From contig NZ_FAOZ01000032.1 in NCBI RefSeq assembly GCF_001536285.1, positions 42,159 through 106,158 on the forward strand: a DNA stretch of 64,000 nt. Direction: 5' to 3'. Both the position numbers and the translations under genes were made by a program. Below, piece after piece: positions 49,335 through 59,200 of this stretch. Each line of letters opens with the position of its first letter. Within the stretch, counting starts at the first letter, position 1. Source of the stretch: Parafrankia irregularis (lineage in GTDB: Bacteria > Actinomycetota > Actinomycetes > Frankiales > Frankiaceae). The notes beneath the pieces are model-generated. The model did not search any database, was not told the DNA's origin, and was given only the letters and a program-made list of their open reading frames with translations.

Positions 49335-49363
49335 ACCTGTCCGGGTAATTCCGGCGTAGGGAG
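49266..49363 (+). ncRNA. TPP riboswitch (THI element) controlling thiC
   Basis: Conserved THI-box sequences are present: GCGGGAGC near the 5' end, GGCTGAGAGGG (about 49288-49298), and the 3' core ACCGCCTGAACCTGTCCGGG followed by TAATTCCGGCG and AGGGAG (49326-49363). These form the P1-P5 three-way junction that binds thiamine pyrophosphate. The final GGGAG doubles as the thiC ribosome binding site, so translation control by sequestration is likely when TPP is bound. Confidence 0.95.
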
Positions 49364-49366
49364 TGA

Positions 49367-51268
<1,902 letters not shown>

Positions 51269-51299
51269 TCCCTCAGGCTGCTGACCCCTGAGGTTTCCC

Positions 51300-51335
51300 A
51301 ACCGGCCGTCGCCCCCATCGGGGCGGCGGCCGGTT
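51300..51335 (+). terminator. thiC terminator
   Basis: A 16-bp stem (ACCGGCCGTCGCCCC arm from 51301) with one G-U pair and a 4-base CATC-type loop, 32 bases after the thiC stop. A strong intrinsic terminator for this G+C content. Confidence 0.88.
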
Positions 51336-51404
51336 CGCGTTTCACCCACGCCAACAATCCACGCCAGTCGGTAAAAACGGGACGCAAAAGCCATTCGACA
51401 ATCC

Positions 51405-51456
51405 GCAAGAAGTGCCGATTTCGGTTGCTGCCGCAGCCAAAATTGTCACTTCTTGC
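51405..51456. repeat. 52-bp hairpin repeat element, copy B
   Basis: GCAAGAAGTG (51405-51414) pairs with CACTTCTTGC (51447-51456), and the middle GGTTGC-TGCC-GCAGCC also pairs. In inverted orientation it shares a 23-bp identical core and 46 of 52 bases overall with the element at 46926. It lies 28 bases from the stop of the methyltransferase gene and could end that operon. Confidence 0.85.
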
Positions 51457-51484
51457 TGGGAAGCATCGACAGTGGCGGGCGAGG

Positions 51485-53344
51485 TCAGCCTTCCTTGCGG
51501 GCGAGCACCCGGTAGGTGTTGGATCGTCTCCCCCGTGCCAGCGCGGGCCGGGTCAGCCTGTCCAGCCCCCAGGCCAGCCCGAACGGGACGACCGCGGCCA
51601 GCAGCAGGACCGCCCGCAGCACCCGCCGGCCGATCCCGGCCCGGCTGGCGTGCACCCACGGCTCGGGCTTCGGGGCGAGGTTCGCGATGAGCAGCCGCAG
51701 GGCACGGGTGACGTCGCCGGGGCGCTGTGCCGGGCCGAACTGGACCACGATGGGGCGCATCCCGCGGTCCTCGAGCGCCGCGAGCAGGTTGTCGACCGGG
51801 ATGTAGTGCTGCCGGCGCGGCACGTCCCAGCCGGCCCAGTAGCGCCCCATCCAGCGGGCGGCCGGGCAGGACGGGTTCGGCAGCTCGAGCATCAGATGGC
51901 CGCCGGGCGGCAGGGCCTTGACGGCGCCGTCCAGTTCCTCGGACGGATACCGGGTGCGCTCCAGGTAGCCGAACATGCTGATCACGTCGTAACGCCCGGC
52001 GATGCTGTCCGCCACCTGCACGAGCTCGCCCTGATAGGCGGCCTCCACCCAGCCGCGCGCGCACGCCTCGTCGATCGCGTCGGTGACGTCGAGCGCCCCG
52101 AAAGTGGTCATCGGCCAGTGCCGCCGCGCGACGTTGCAGAAGTGGCCGAAGCCGGCGCCGACGTCCAGCCAGGCCCGCGGGGTGACATGGGGTCGCAGCA
52201 GCTCGGCGCGGGCGCGGTCCGCCGGCGCCTCGCGCATCCGGGAGTGCTCGGCGGCCTCGATGGCGAAACCGTCCCGCCAGTCCCGCTCGTAGTAGTCCTG
52301 GCCGTCCGGGGTGAGCGCCGGGTTCAGGAAGATGTGGCCACAGCGCCGGCAGGCGTCGAGCCGGAAGCTGCCGGGCTTGCCCATGGTGAGATCCACCGAG
52401 CGCAACCGGACAGCCAGGTGCCCGGAGCCGCACCACGGGCATTCGGTGCTGGTCGCCTCGCGCAGCCGCCCGACGCGGCGGGCGCGGGCGACGTACCAGG
52501 CCGTCGTCTCCTCCCGGTGGCGGCGCCGGTCCTCCTTCACCGGGTCCGCGGGCAGCCCCGCGGCCTTCGCCTCGGCGGCGCGACGCCCGGCACGCACCGA
52601 GTGGATGACGAACAGCACGATGCCGAGGATGCGCACGATCGGGCTGCGGATCAGGTCCCGCGGGGCGAGCGGAACCTTTCCCGCGCACACGAAGAACGGC
52701 TGGAACCAGAACAGCAGCATCGCCACATACGCCAGGTTCTGGCTGACCTGGGATCCGATCGCCGTCCCGATGTGCGGCGCGAACGGCATGTACAGGCTGG
52801 CCGGGGTGCACGCGTAGGCACGCTGCTGGACCCGCACCCGCATGGCGGCGTCGTCCCGCGCGGCCTGCAGGCCGTGCACGACCACGAGGTCCGTCGCGTC
52901 CGGGGCGTACCGCTTGAGCTGAGCGGTGATGTCGACCAGCTCGACCGGGTCGAAATCCTCCCGGGGCGTGATCCCGATCCGGTCCAGCAGAACGCGGTGG
53001 ACGAGGATCGCCTGGAAGGCGCCCCGGCCCGCGGCCGTGCGGTCGGCCCGGTAGGTGCGGGTGTCGACCATGCGGGCCACGTCGAGCGCACGCTCGACCG
53101 TCAGATCGCCGGGAATGAGGTCGAGCGCCAGCAGCCGCTCACGGCGGGCATGGTTGCTCGCGGCCCGGCATGCGGCCTCGGACAGGCGCACACCCTCGGC
53201 GACGAGGAACACGTGGGCCGGGTCCACCGGCCGGCCGGACGCCACCGCGGTGTCCAGCCGGCGCAGCCGGCCACGCAGCCGGACGCCGTTCGCCACGAGC
53301 CCGACACACACCAGAACCGGCACCAGGAGCAGCACCGTTCTCAT
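51485..53344 (-). CDS. Membrane-anchored SAM methyltransferase with zinc ribbon
   Basis: A 619-aa protein, last gene of the lipid-synthase operon. N-terminal hydrophobic segment (1-20, 'RTVLLLVPVLVCVGLVANGV') and helices near 207-225 and 235-252 anchor it. A ~300-residue N-terminal part has no recognised fold. A zinc-ribbon-like pair, CPWC (about 301) and CRRC (about 333), precedes the class I methyltransferase domain (about 340-560) with the SAM motif 'RAWLDVGAGFGHFCNVARRH' and 'GRYDVISMFGYLERTRYP', 'ALPPGGHLMLELPNPSCPAA'. A C-terminal hydrophobic helix (about 575-597) follows. Zinc-ribbon methyltransferases of this sort act on sugar or lipid-linked substrates. Here it probably methylates the glycosylated product, an inference from context. 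Confidence 0.82.
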   Translation of the reverse strand: MRTVLLLVPVLVCVGLVANGVRLRGRLRRLDTAVASGRPVDPAHVFLVAEGVRLSEAACRAASNHARRERLLALDLIPGDLTVERALDVARMVDTRTYRADRTAAGRGAFQAILVHRVLLDRIGITPREDFDPVELVDITAQLKRYAPDATDLVVVHGLQAARDDAAMRVRVQQRAYACTPASLYMPFAPHIGTAIGSQVSQNLAYVAMLLFWFQPFFVCAGKVPLAPRDLIRSPIVRILGIVLFVIHSVRAGRRAAEAKAAGLPADPVKEDRRRHREETTAWYVARARRVGRLREATSTECPWCGSGHLAVRLRSVDLTMGKPGSFRLDACRRCGHIFLNPALTPDGQDYYERDWRDGFAIEAAEHSRMREAPADRARAELLRPHVTPRAWLDVGAGFGHFCNVARRHWPMTTFGALDVTDAIDEACARGWVEAAYQGELVQVADSIAGRYDVISMFGYLERTRYPSEELDGAVKALPPGGHLMLELPNPSCPAARWMGRYWAGWDVPRRQHYIPVDNLLAALEDRGMRPIVVQFGPAQRPGDVTRALRLLIANLAPKPEPWVHASRAGIGRRVLRAVLLLAAVVPFGLAWGLDRLTRPALARGRRSNTYRVLARKEG

Positions 53345-53407
53345 GCCGCCACCGATCCTCCCGCCGCAACGTCACGCCCAACCGCCACAACGTCGCGCCC
53401 AACCGCC

Positions 53408-53427
53408 GCAACGGTCTGAGCCGTTGC
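53408..53427 (-). terminator. Hairpin between glycosyltransferase and methyltransferase genes
   Basis: GCAACGG (53408-53414) and CCGTTGC (53421-53427) form a 7-bp stem with a 6-base loop, within 21-bp repeats of CGCCGCAACGTCACGCCCAA type (from 53362). It may attenuate rather than stop transcription into the methyltransferase gene. Confidence 0.45.
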
Positions 53428-53479
53428 ACCAGTTCCAGCCCCGACACCAGCTCCAGCCGTCACACGAGCTCCGGCCACG

Positions 53480-54670
53480 CTAGGGCAGTAGCTTCTCAAT
53501 ATGGTGGGCGGCGGTCACGACCCCGCCCGCGGCGGTGAACTCGTCCCGCAGCCGGGTGGCCGCGGCCCGGTAGGACGGCTCGTCCAGCACCGCGCCGACC
53601 GCGGTCGCCAGCGTCGCCGGGGTCGAGCGCCCGAAGCGCACCCGCAGCCCCGCACCGGCCCGCACCACCTGCTCGGCGATGATCGGCTGATCGTCCCGGA
53701 CGGGTGCCACCACCAGCGGCACGCCGTGCGAGAGCGCCTCGCACACCGTGTTGTTGCCGGCGTGGCAGACAACCGCGTCCAGCGAGGGCATGAGGTCCAC
53801 CTGCGGCACGAACGACCGGACCAGCAGGTCGTCGGGTGCCTTCTCGGCCAGGTCGTCCAGCGACCCCGCCGGCGCGACGATGACGCCCTGCACCCGGTCG
53901 GACATCCCCAGCAGTGCTTCGGCCGCCGCGCGCAGGAACCGCCCGCCGGCTTCCCTGGTGACCGTGCCCAGCGAGACCAGCACGGTGCGGCGGTCGGAGT
54001 CGAGCCAGGTCCAGGGGAAGTCCGGGGACTCCCGGCGGACACCGGCCGCGCACCCGACGAACACATGGTGCGACGGGTGGCCCCCGGGACGCAGCAGGGA
54101 GGGCACCGAGCAGACCAGGGTCAGTTCCTCGGAGAAACGCAGATCGGTGCGGGTCGCCTCCGGTTCGGGCACGCCGTTCGCGACCTGGAACTGGTGCAGC
54201 CGCTGGGCCACCCAGTTCCCGATGCCCGCGAGCACGGCATACGGATCGTCGGACTCGGCCGACGTCGTCGCGAGGGTCACCCAGCGGGCCTCGCTGCGGC
54301 GCACGGCCAACGCCGCACCGACGGCCTGCTGATCGACGACGACGACGTCCGGACGCCACTGGTCGATGATCGTGGTCACGTCGCGGGCCATCGAGTCACC
54401 CAGCGGCAGGATGAACTCCTCCCACAGGAACTTCAGCGACGCGGGCCCGCGCAGCGAACGGGAGCGGGCCTCCAGCTCGCCGCGCTGCTCCGCGGTGATC
54501 TCGCCGGGCAGCGCGATGAGCGACACCTCCGGCGGCACGAGCGGTCCGACGACACTCGTGTGCCCGACCAACGCGACCTGCTGGCCACGTGCGGCCAGTT
54601 CGCCCGCGATGCCCACCGCCGGGTTCACGTGGCCGGTCAGCGGCGGCACCACGAAGAGAATGCGGCCCAT
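53480..54670 (-). CDS. MGT-family glycosyltransferase
   Basis: A 396-aa GT-B glycosyltransferase of the macrolide/UDP-glycosyl family. N-terminal acceptor domain: 'MGRILFVVPPLTGHVNPAVG' with the catalytic-His region. C-terminal donor domain: 'TVLVSLGTVTREAGGRFLRA', 'VQGVIVAPAGSLDD' and the nucleotide-sugar signature 'DAVVCHAGNNTVCEALSHGV' followed by 'PLVVAPVRDDQPIIAEQVV', with the usual Asp-Gln. It is predicted to add a sugar to the hydroxyl or carboxyl of the lipid made by the synthase genes upstream. 65 bases from the hydrolase gene and in the same direction. Confidence 0.88.
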   Translation of the reverse strand: MGRILFVVPPLTGHVNPAVGIAGELAARGQQVALVGHTSVVGPLVPPEVSLIALPGEITAEQRGELEARSRSLRGPASLKFLWEEFILPLGDSMARDVTTIIDQWRPDVVVVDQQAVGAALAVRRSEARWVTLATTSAESDDPYAVLAGIGNWVAQRLHQFQVANGVPEPEATRTDLRFSEELTLVCSVPSLLRPGGHPSHHVFVGCAAGVRRESPDFPWTWLDSDRRTVLVSLGTVTREAGGRFLRAAAEALLGMSDRVQGVIVAPAGSLDDLAEKAPDDLLVRSFVPQVDLMPSLDAVVCHAGNNTVCEALSHGVPLVVAPVRDDQPIIAEQVVRAGAGLRVRFGRSTPATLATAVGAVLDEPSYRAAATRLRDEFTAAGGVVTAAHHIEKLLP

Positions 54671-54735
54671 CAGTGCTCCTGGTCAGATCGGGCGTCCACC
54701 GCAGGCGTCCGCTCAGGGCTCAGGCGCTCGGACGC

Positions 54736-55722
54736 TCAGGCGTCCGCCGGCAAGCCCGCGGCGGCGGCCGTCGCGGCCGACACAGCCGACGAGGCCGACA
54801 CAGCCGGTGCGGCTGCCGCGGCTGACAGCGAGGCCGTCCGGTGCTCACCGTTGAGATCGGGCGGCGGGATCATCTCCCGGATCCAGGCCGGGGTGTTGAA
54901 GCCGTCGCCCCGCACCTGGTGGCGCGGCATCGGCTCGTCGCGCTGGAACAGCCACCACCGCAGCAGGTCCCGCATGTAGTCGGCGGCCTCCCGCAGCACC
55001 ATGTGGGTGGTCTGCTCCAGCACCACCAGCGTGCAGTCGGGCACCAGCTCGGCGAGCCCCTCGGCCTGGTCGATGATCTCCGAGTTCGCCCCGTAGACCG
55101 CCAGGACGGGCATCGGCAACGCGGCCAGCGCCTCCCGCGAGAACGGCGGCGTGGCCAGCATGTCCTCGGCGACCGAGGTCTCCTTCAGCAACGCCTGGGC
55201 GGAGCGCGCGATCCTGGTGAGGGCGCGGCCGGCGGTGTTGGCGAGCCAGTACTCGACCTCGTCGTCGGTGACCGCCGCGAGCACCTGGGTCAGCGAGCGG
55301 GCCATCTCCTCGCCGAGCCCCTCGATGAGGAAGGGCGGTTCGACGAGCGTCAGGCTCGCGACCCGGTCGGGGTTCGCCAGGCCGAACGCGAGGGTCAGCG
55401 TCGCGCCGTAGCTGTTGCCGACGATGTGGACCGGCCGATCCACATCAAGCTCGTCCAGCAGGGCCGAAAGGTCCGCCAGCGAGTCGGCCATGGTGTAGCC
55501 GGTCGGCGTCCGTTCGCTGCGGCCGTGGCCACGCAGGTCGTAGCAGATCACGTCGCACCCCGCGCCGGCCAGGCAGTTGCCCAGCGCGAAGTAGAAACTG
55601 GAGATGTTGTCCACTACCATGCCGTGCACCATGACGACGACCGGCGAGTCCGCGCCGGCCCCGCTCTTCGGTCCCAACCGCTGCACATGCAGACGAACGC
55701 CGTTGGCGACGATCTCAGCCAC
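54736..55722 (-). CDS. Alpha/beta hydrolase (thioesterase-like)
   Basis: A 328-aa alpha/beta hydrolase starting at GTG 55722 after GGGAGAAGG. Oxyanion region 'VVMVHGMVVDNISSFYFALG', 'CYDLRGHGRSERTPTGYTMA', nucleophile elbow GNSYG (Ser about 117 in 'HIVGNSYGATLTLAFGLA'), acid near 'VLAVYGANSEIIDQ', His in 'VVLEQTTHMVLREAADYM'. The C-terminal ~45 residues are Ala-rich low complexity. Its place directly after the ACP in a synthase operon suggests it releases or transfers the product from the ACP, rather than being a catabolic esterase. This is an inference. Confidence 0.85.
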   Translation of the reverse strand: MAEIVANGVRLHVQRLGPKSGAGADSPVVVMVHGMVVDNISSFYFALGNCLAGAGCDVICYDLRGHGRSERTPTGYTMADSLADLSALLDELDVDRPVHIVGNSYGATLTLAFGLANPDRVASLTLVEPPFLIEGLGEEMARSLTQVLAAVTDDEVEYWLANTAGRALTRIARSAQALLKETSVAEDMLATPPFSREALAALPMPVLAVYGANSEIIDQAEGLAELVPDCTLVVLEQTTHMVLREAADYMRDLLRWWLFQRDEPMPRHQVRGDGFNTPAWIREMIPPPDLNGEHRTASLSAAAAAPAVSASSAVSAATAAAAGLPADA

Positions 55723-55807
55723 GCGCCTTCTCCCTAGCTTCGTTCACAGAGGTTGCCCACGCGGTCCGCTCAGGACCCACACGAGATGAGATTTCGGCCC
55801 GGTGCCG

Positions 55808-55870
55808 CCGGGCCGCGGAGTGCTACCGGGCCGCGGAGTGCTACCGGGCTGCCGAGTGCTACCGGGCCGC
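55808..55870. repeat. 18-bp tandem repeat spanning the ACP stop codon
   Basis: 3.5 copies of CCGGGCCGCGGAGTGCTA starting at 55808, 55826 and 55844. CTA at 55859-55861 is the ACP stop. The same triplet recurs in frame at 55841 and 55823, so three TAG codons end the gene, each after an 'SAAR'-type coding segment. Confidence 0.88.
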
Positions 55871-56203
55871 TGACGGTGCGGCGTCGTGGGCGCTGTCGAC
55901 GATGAAGTCGACGACCTCCCCGACCTTCATGTTGATCACCTGGTCGACGTCCATCTCCGACAGGAAGCCGACGAAGTCGACGTGCTCCCCGTAGGTCTCC
56001 CTCAGCCGGTCGGCGAAGGTCACGAACTCGATGCTCTCGAGCTCCAGGTCCTCGTTGAACGAGGTGTCCATCTCGATCGACATGTCGACGATGTACTCCT
56101 CGCCGATCACGTCGCGCAGGATCGCCGCCACCTCGGAGAGCACACGTTCCGCGCTGGCCGTCTGGTCCGCGCTCGCGGCGGCGGTCGGCTGGTCGGTGGT
56201 CAT
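55859..56203 (-). CDS. Discrete acyl carrier protein
   Basis: A 114-aa acyl carrier protein. ATG 56203 overlaps the stop of the upstream synthase gene (ATGA), showing translational coupling; a longer upstream frame would lie inside that gene. The phosphopantetheine site is in 'DTSFNEDLELESIEFVTFAD', where Ser follows Glu (the usual Asp-Ser is Glu-Ser). Helices 'AERVLSEVAAILRDVIGEEY' and 'INMKVGEVVDFIVD' complete the fold. It is probably charged by the C-terminal PPTase domain of the adjacent synthase and carries the growing or finished acyl chain. Confidence 0.92.
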   Translation of the reverse strand: MTTDQPTAAASADQTASAERVLSEVAAILRDVIGEEYIVDMSIEMDTSFNEDLELESIEFVTFADRLRETYGEHVDFVGFLSEMDVDQVINMKVGEVVDFIVDSAHDAAPSAAR

Positions 56204-59200
56204 CGCTGTCTCTGCTCCTTCTGTTGTTGGGGTCGCGGGTCGGCGAACCGCTCCGCTCCGGCCCTCGCCGCCTGCCCGGCCTGCTCGCCCTGTCCGGTCC
56301 GTTCGAGCTGTTCGGCCTGTTGGATCTGTCCGGTCGGCTGGAGCTGTGGCGAGGTCCACGCCACGACATAGTTGCCCAGGTAGCCCCCGGCCTGAGCAAC
56401 CAGCCGGTCGGCAGGCTCGAGGTCCGTCCGCGGACGCCCGGTGGTGTCCATGGTGCGCAGCGCGACCCAGCGCGGCCCGTCAGTGTCACCCCGGCCGCCC
56501 GAGATCCGCGCCGGCGCGGCCGCGAGGACCGGAATCCGCAGCGGCGCCGGAAGTCCGGGCCGCTCACCCGGCTCGCCGACGGGACGAACCACCACCCCAC
56601 CGGGACCATGCGTCACCCCGTCGGCCACCGGCCGGCCGCCCTGAACCGGTCGGCCGACGACGAACCGCCGGGGATCCCCGGCCGGTCCGCTCCCGTCCGG
56701 CTTCACCGCCGCGCCCGACGTCGCCACGTCCGACTCCGCCGCGCCCGATACCGCCGCGCCCGCGCCCGCGTCCGCCGCCGTCGCCTTCGCCGCCGCCTCC
56801 TTCGCCGCCGCGAACCGGGCGAACCACACCGCCCGGGTGTCCGGGTCGTCCCCGGCCAGCTCGTCGAGCAGGTGCAGCTCCGGCTCGGCGAGCACGACCG
56901 CCTCCGCGGCCCGGTCCCGCCGTTCCACCCGGCCCAGCCCGATGCCCAGGCCTGCCCCGGCAGTCGCGTTCCGGCCTACGCCTACATCTACGCCGACGTC
57001 CACGCCCGACCCGCGTTCCGGAGCCCCGTCCGCCACGATCGCGACCGCGATCTCCGGACGGTGCGCGGCGCTGACCGCCGGTCGGTGCAATGTGGGCAGC
57101 CCGGGCCGGGCCGGTACCGCGGCCACCACCGGCTGGCCCGACGCCTGGTTCGACACGCCGACCTCGATCGGCCAGACCTCGCCGGCCCCACGCTCCCACC
57201 AGTGCCGGCGCACCGCGTCCTTGACCGCGATACGTCCCAGCAGCCAGGAGCGGGCCGCGAGCGGGTTGTGCCGCGCCAGCTGCTCGCGCTCGGCCGCGTC
57301 GAGGTAGTGGCGCAGCGACAGCTCCCGGGAGGCCGGATCCCGCCAGTGCTCCGTCACGACCAGCCAGCCGTCCGCGGTGGACTGGCCCTGCGTGTTCGCC
57401 TCCGGCGCCATCGCCATCGACCACAGGACGTCGTCCTCGGTGAAACGCCGGTCGGTCCAGCCGCGCACGTGCGCCCACAGGCGGCCGTCGGTGTGGCGCA
57501 GCTCCATGTCCGCGGTCGCGGAGCGGTCGGTGACCTCCCGGATCCGCCCCAGGTAGGACAGCTCCGCCCCGGTGCCCGGCTGCGGGCCGAAGAAGCGGAT
57601 CGACGCCACCGACGCGGGGAAGAGCAGCCAGTCCGACGGGAGGTACTGCATTCCCCAGTAGCCGAAGAACTGGCCGGCGTTGTCGAGCAGCGCGCCGCTG
57701 GCGTGCGTCACCCGCAGCCGGCCCCGCAGGCCGGTCGGCGCCAGCCCGTCGACGGACTCGATGCCCTGGTAGCCGGGGCCGTGGAACAGCAGCCGATCGT
57801 CGTAGATGGCTCGGCCGGAATGCGGCGAGGAGGCCTCGCCGGGGATCACGACCTCGCCCGCCGCCCCCGCGCACGGGGCGAACCCGGTGGAGACGTCGGT
57901 CGTCGCGGGCGGTGCCGGGTGGTTCGCGGCGAAGACCACGGTCGCCCGGGTGTAGCCGACCACGTCGACCCTGATCTCGTCCAGCGTGAGCGGGGTGCAG
58001 GTGATGGTCACCTGCACCGGCGGTTCGATCGCGAGCCAACGGGTGGCGCGGACGTCCTTCACCTCGACCACGACCCGGCCCGGACGCAGCGCGGCGGCCT
58101 CCGCGATGATCATCTCGAGCACGCCCGTCAGCGGCACGACCGGGAACAGGTCGGACGGATCGGGCCAGCCCGGCGGCTGCCGGTAGAAGCAGTGGTCGAT
58201 CACCTCGGGCATCGTCGCCAGCGAGAGCTCGCGCCGCACGGTGTGACGACCGTCGGGTCCGACCGCCACCGGAGCCGACGCGGCCACCGGACCCGCCGAC
58301 GCGGCCGGGGCCGCCGGGGTGGGCAGGGCCGCCGGGGTGGGCAGGGCCGCCGGGGTGGGCAGGGCCGCCGGGGTGGGCAGCCCGGTCGGGGGTGCCGGGG
58401 TGACCGAGGTCGGTCGCTGACGGCCCGCCCAGCGGTCCGTGACGGTGGACAGCGCTGCGGAGGCATCCGCGATCGCGGCGCCCAGTTCAGCCAACACCGG
58501 GTGCCCGTCAGTGGCGGGAGCCCCGGTGGTCACCGGGCGGGGGCCGGCGGCGGGCGCCGTGCTCGCAGGACCCGCCGCGCCCGCAGGCTGGACGCGGCTC
58601 GCCGCGGCGGCCGGCCGAACCCGCGACGCGACCACCGCTGCCGACAGGTCCGGTGCGTCCGGCCCAAGCCGGACCAGCGGGGTTCCGAGCTTCAGGCGCA
58701 CCTCGCGGGCGGGCCGCGACGCGGACACCGCCCTCACCGGCTGACGCGGACCACTGCCCGCCCTGTCACCCGCAACCGCAGCCGGGGACGCAGACGCGGC
58801 TGCGGGTCCGGGTGTGCGGGCGGGGGCTGAGGCCGCGGGCAGGTCGCCCCTCGCCGGCCTGGCCCGGCAGGGCAGCAGGTCCAGGCGCGGCGCGGCGCCT
58901 TCCGCCCACAGCGCCACGGCGACCCGCCGGAGCTGGTCCAGACCGGACCGCTTGGTCGTGTTCGTCACCAGCGACGCATGCTCGTCGCCCGGGCCGCTCA
59001 GGGTGTCGTCGACGAAACCGGCGACGCTGCCCATCCCGACCTGGACGAACACGCGGACGCCCGCGCCGTGCAGGCTCCGCGTCAGCTCTCTGAACCGCAC
59101 CGGCTCAAGCAGGTGCCGGACAGCGAGCTCCCGGATGTCTGCGTGTTCGGGTGGATACGGAGCCACAGTAGTAGCCGACCATACCGGCACATTCGGGGTG

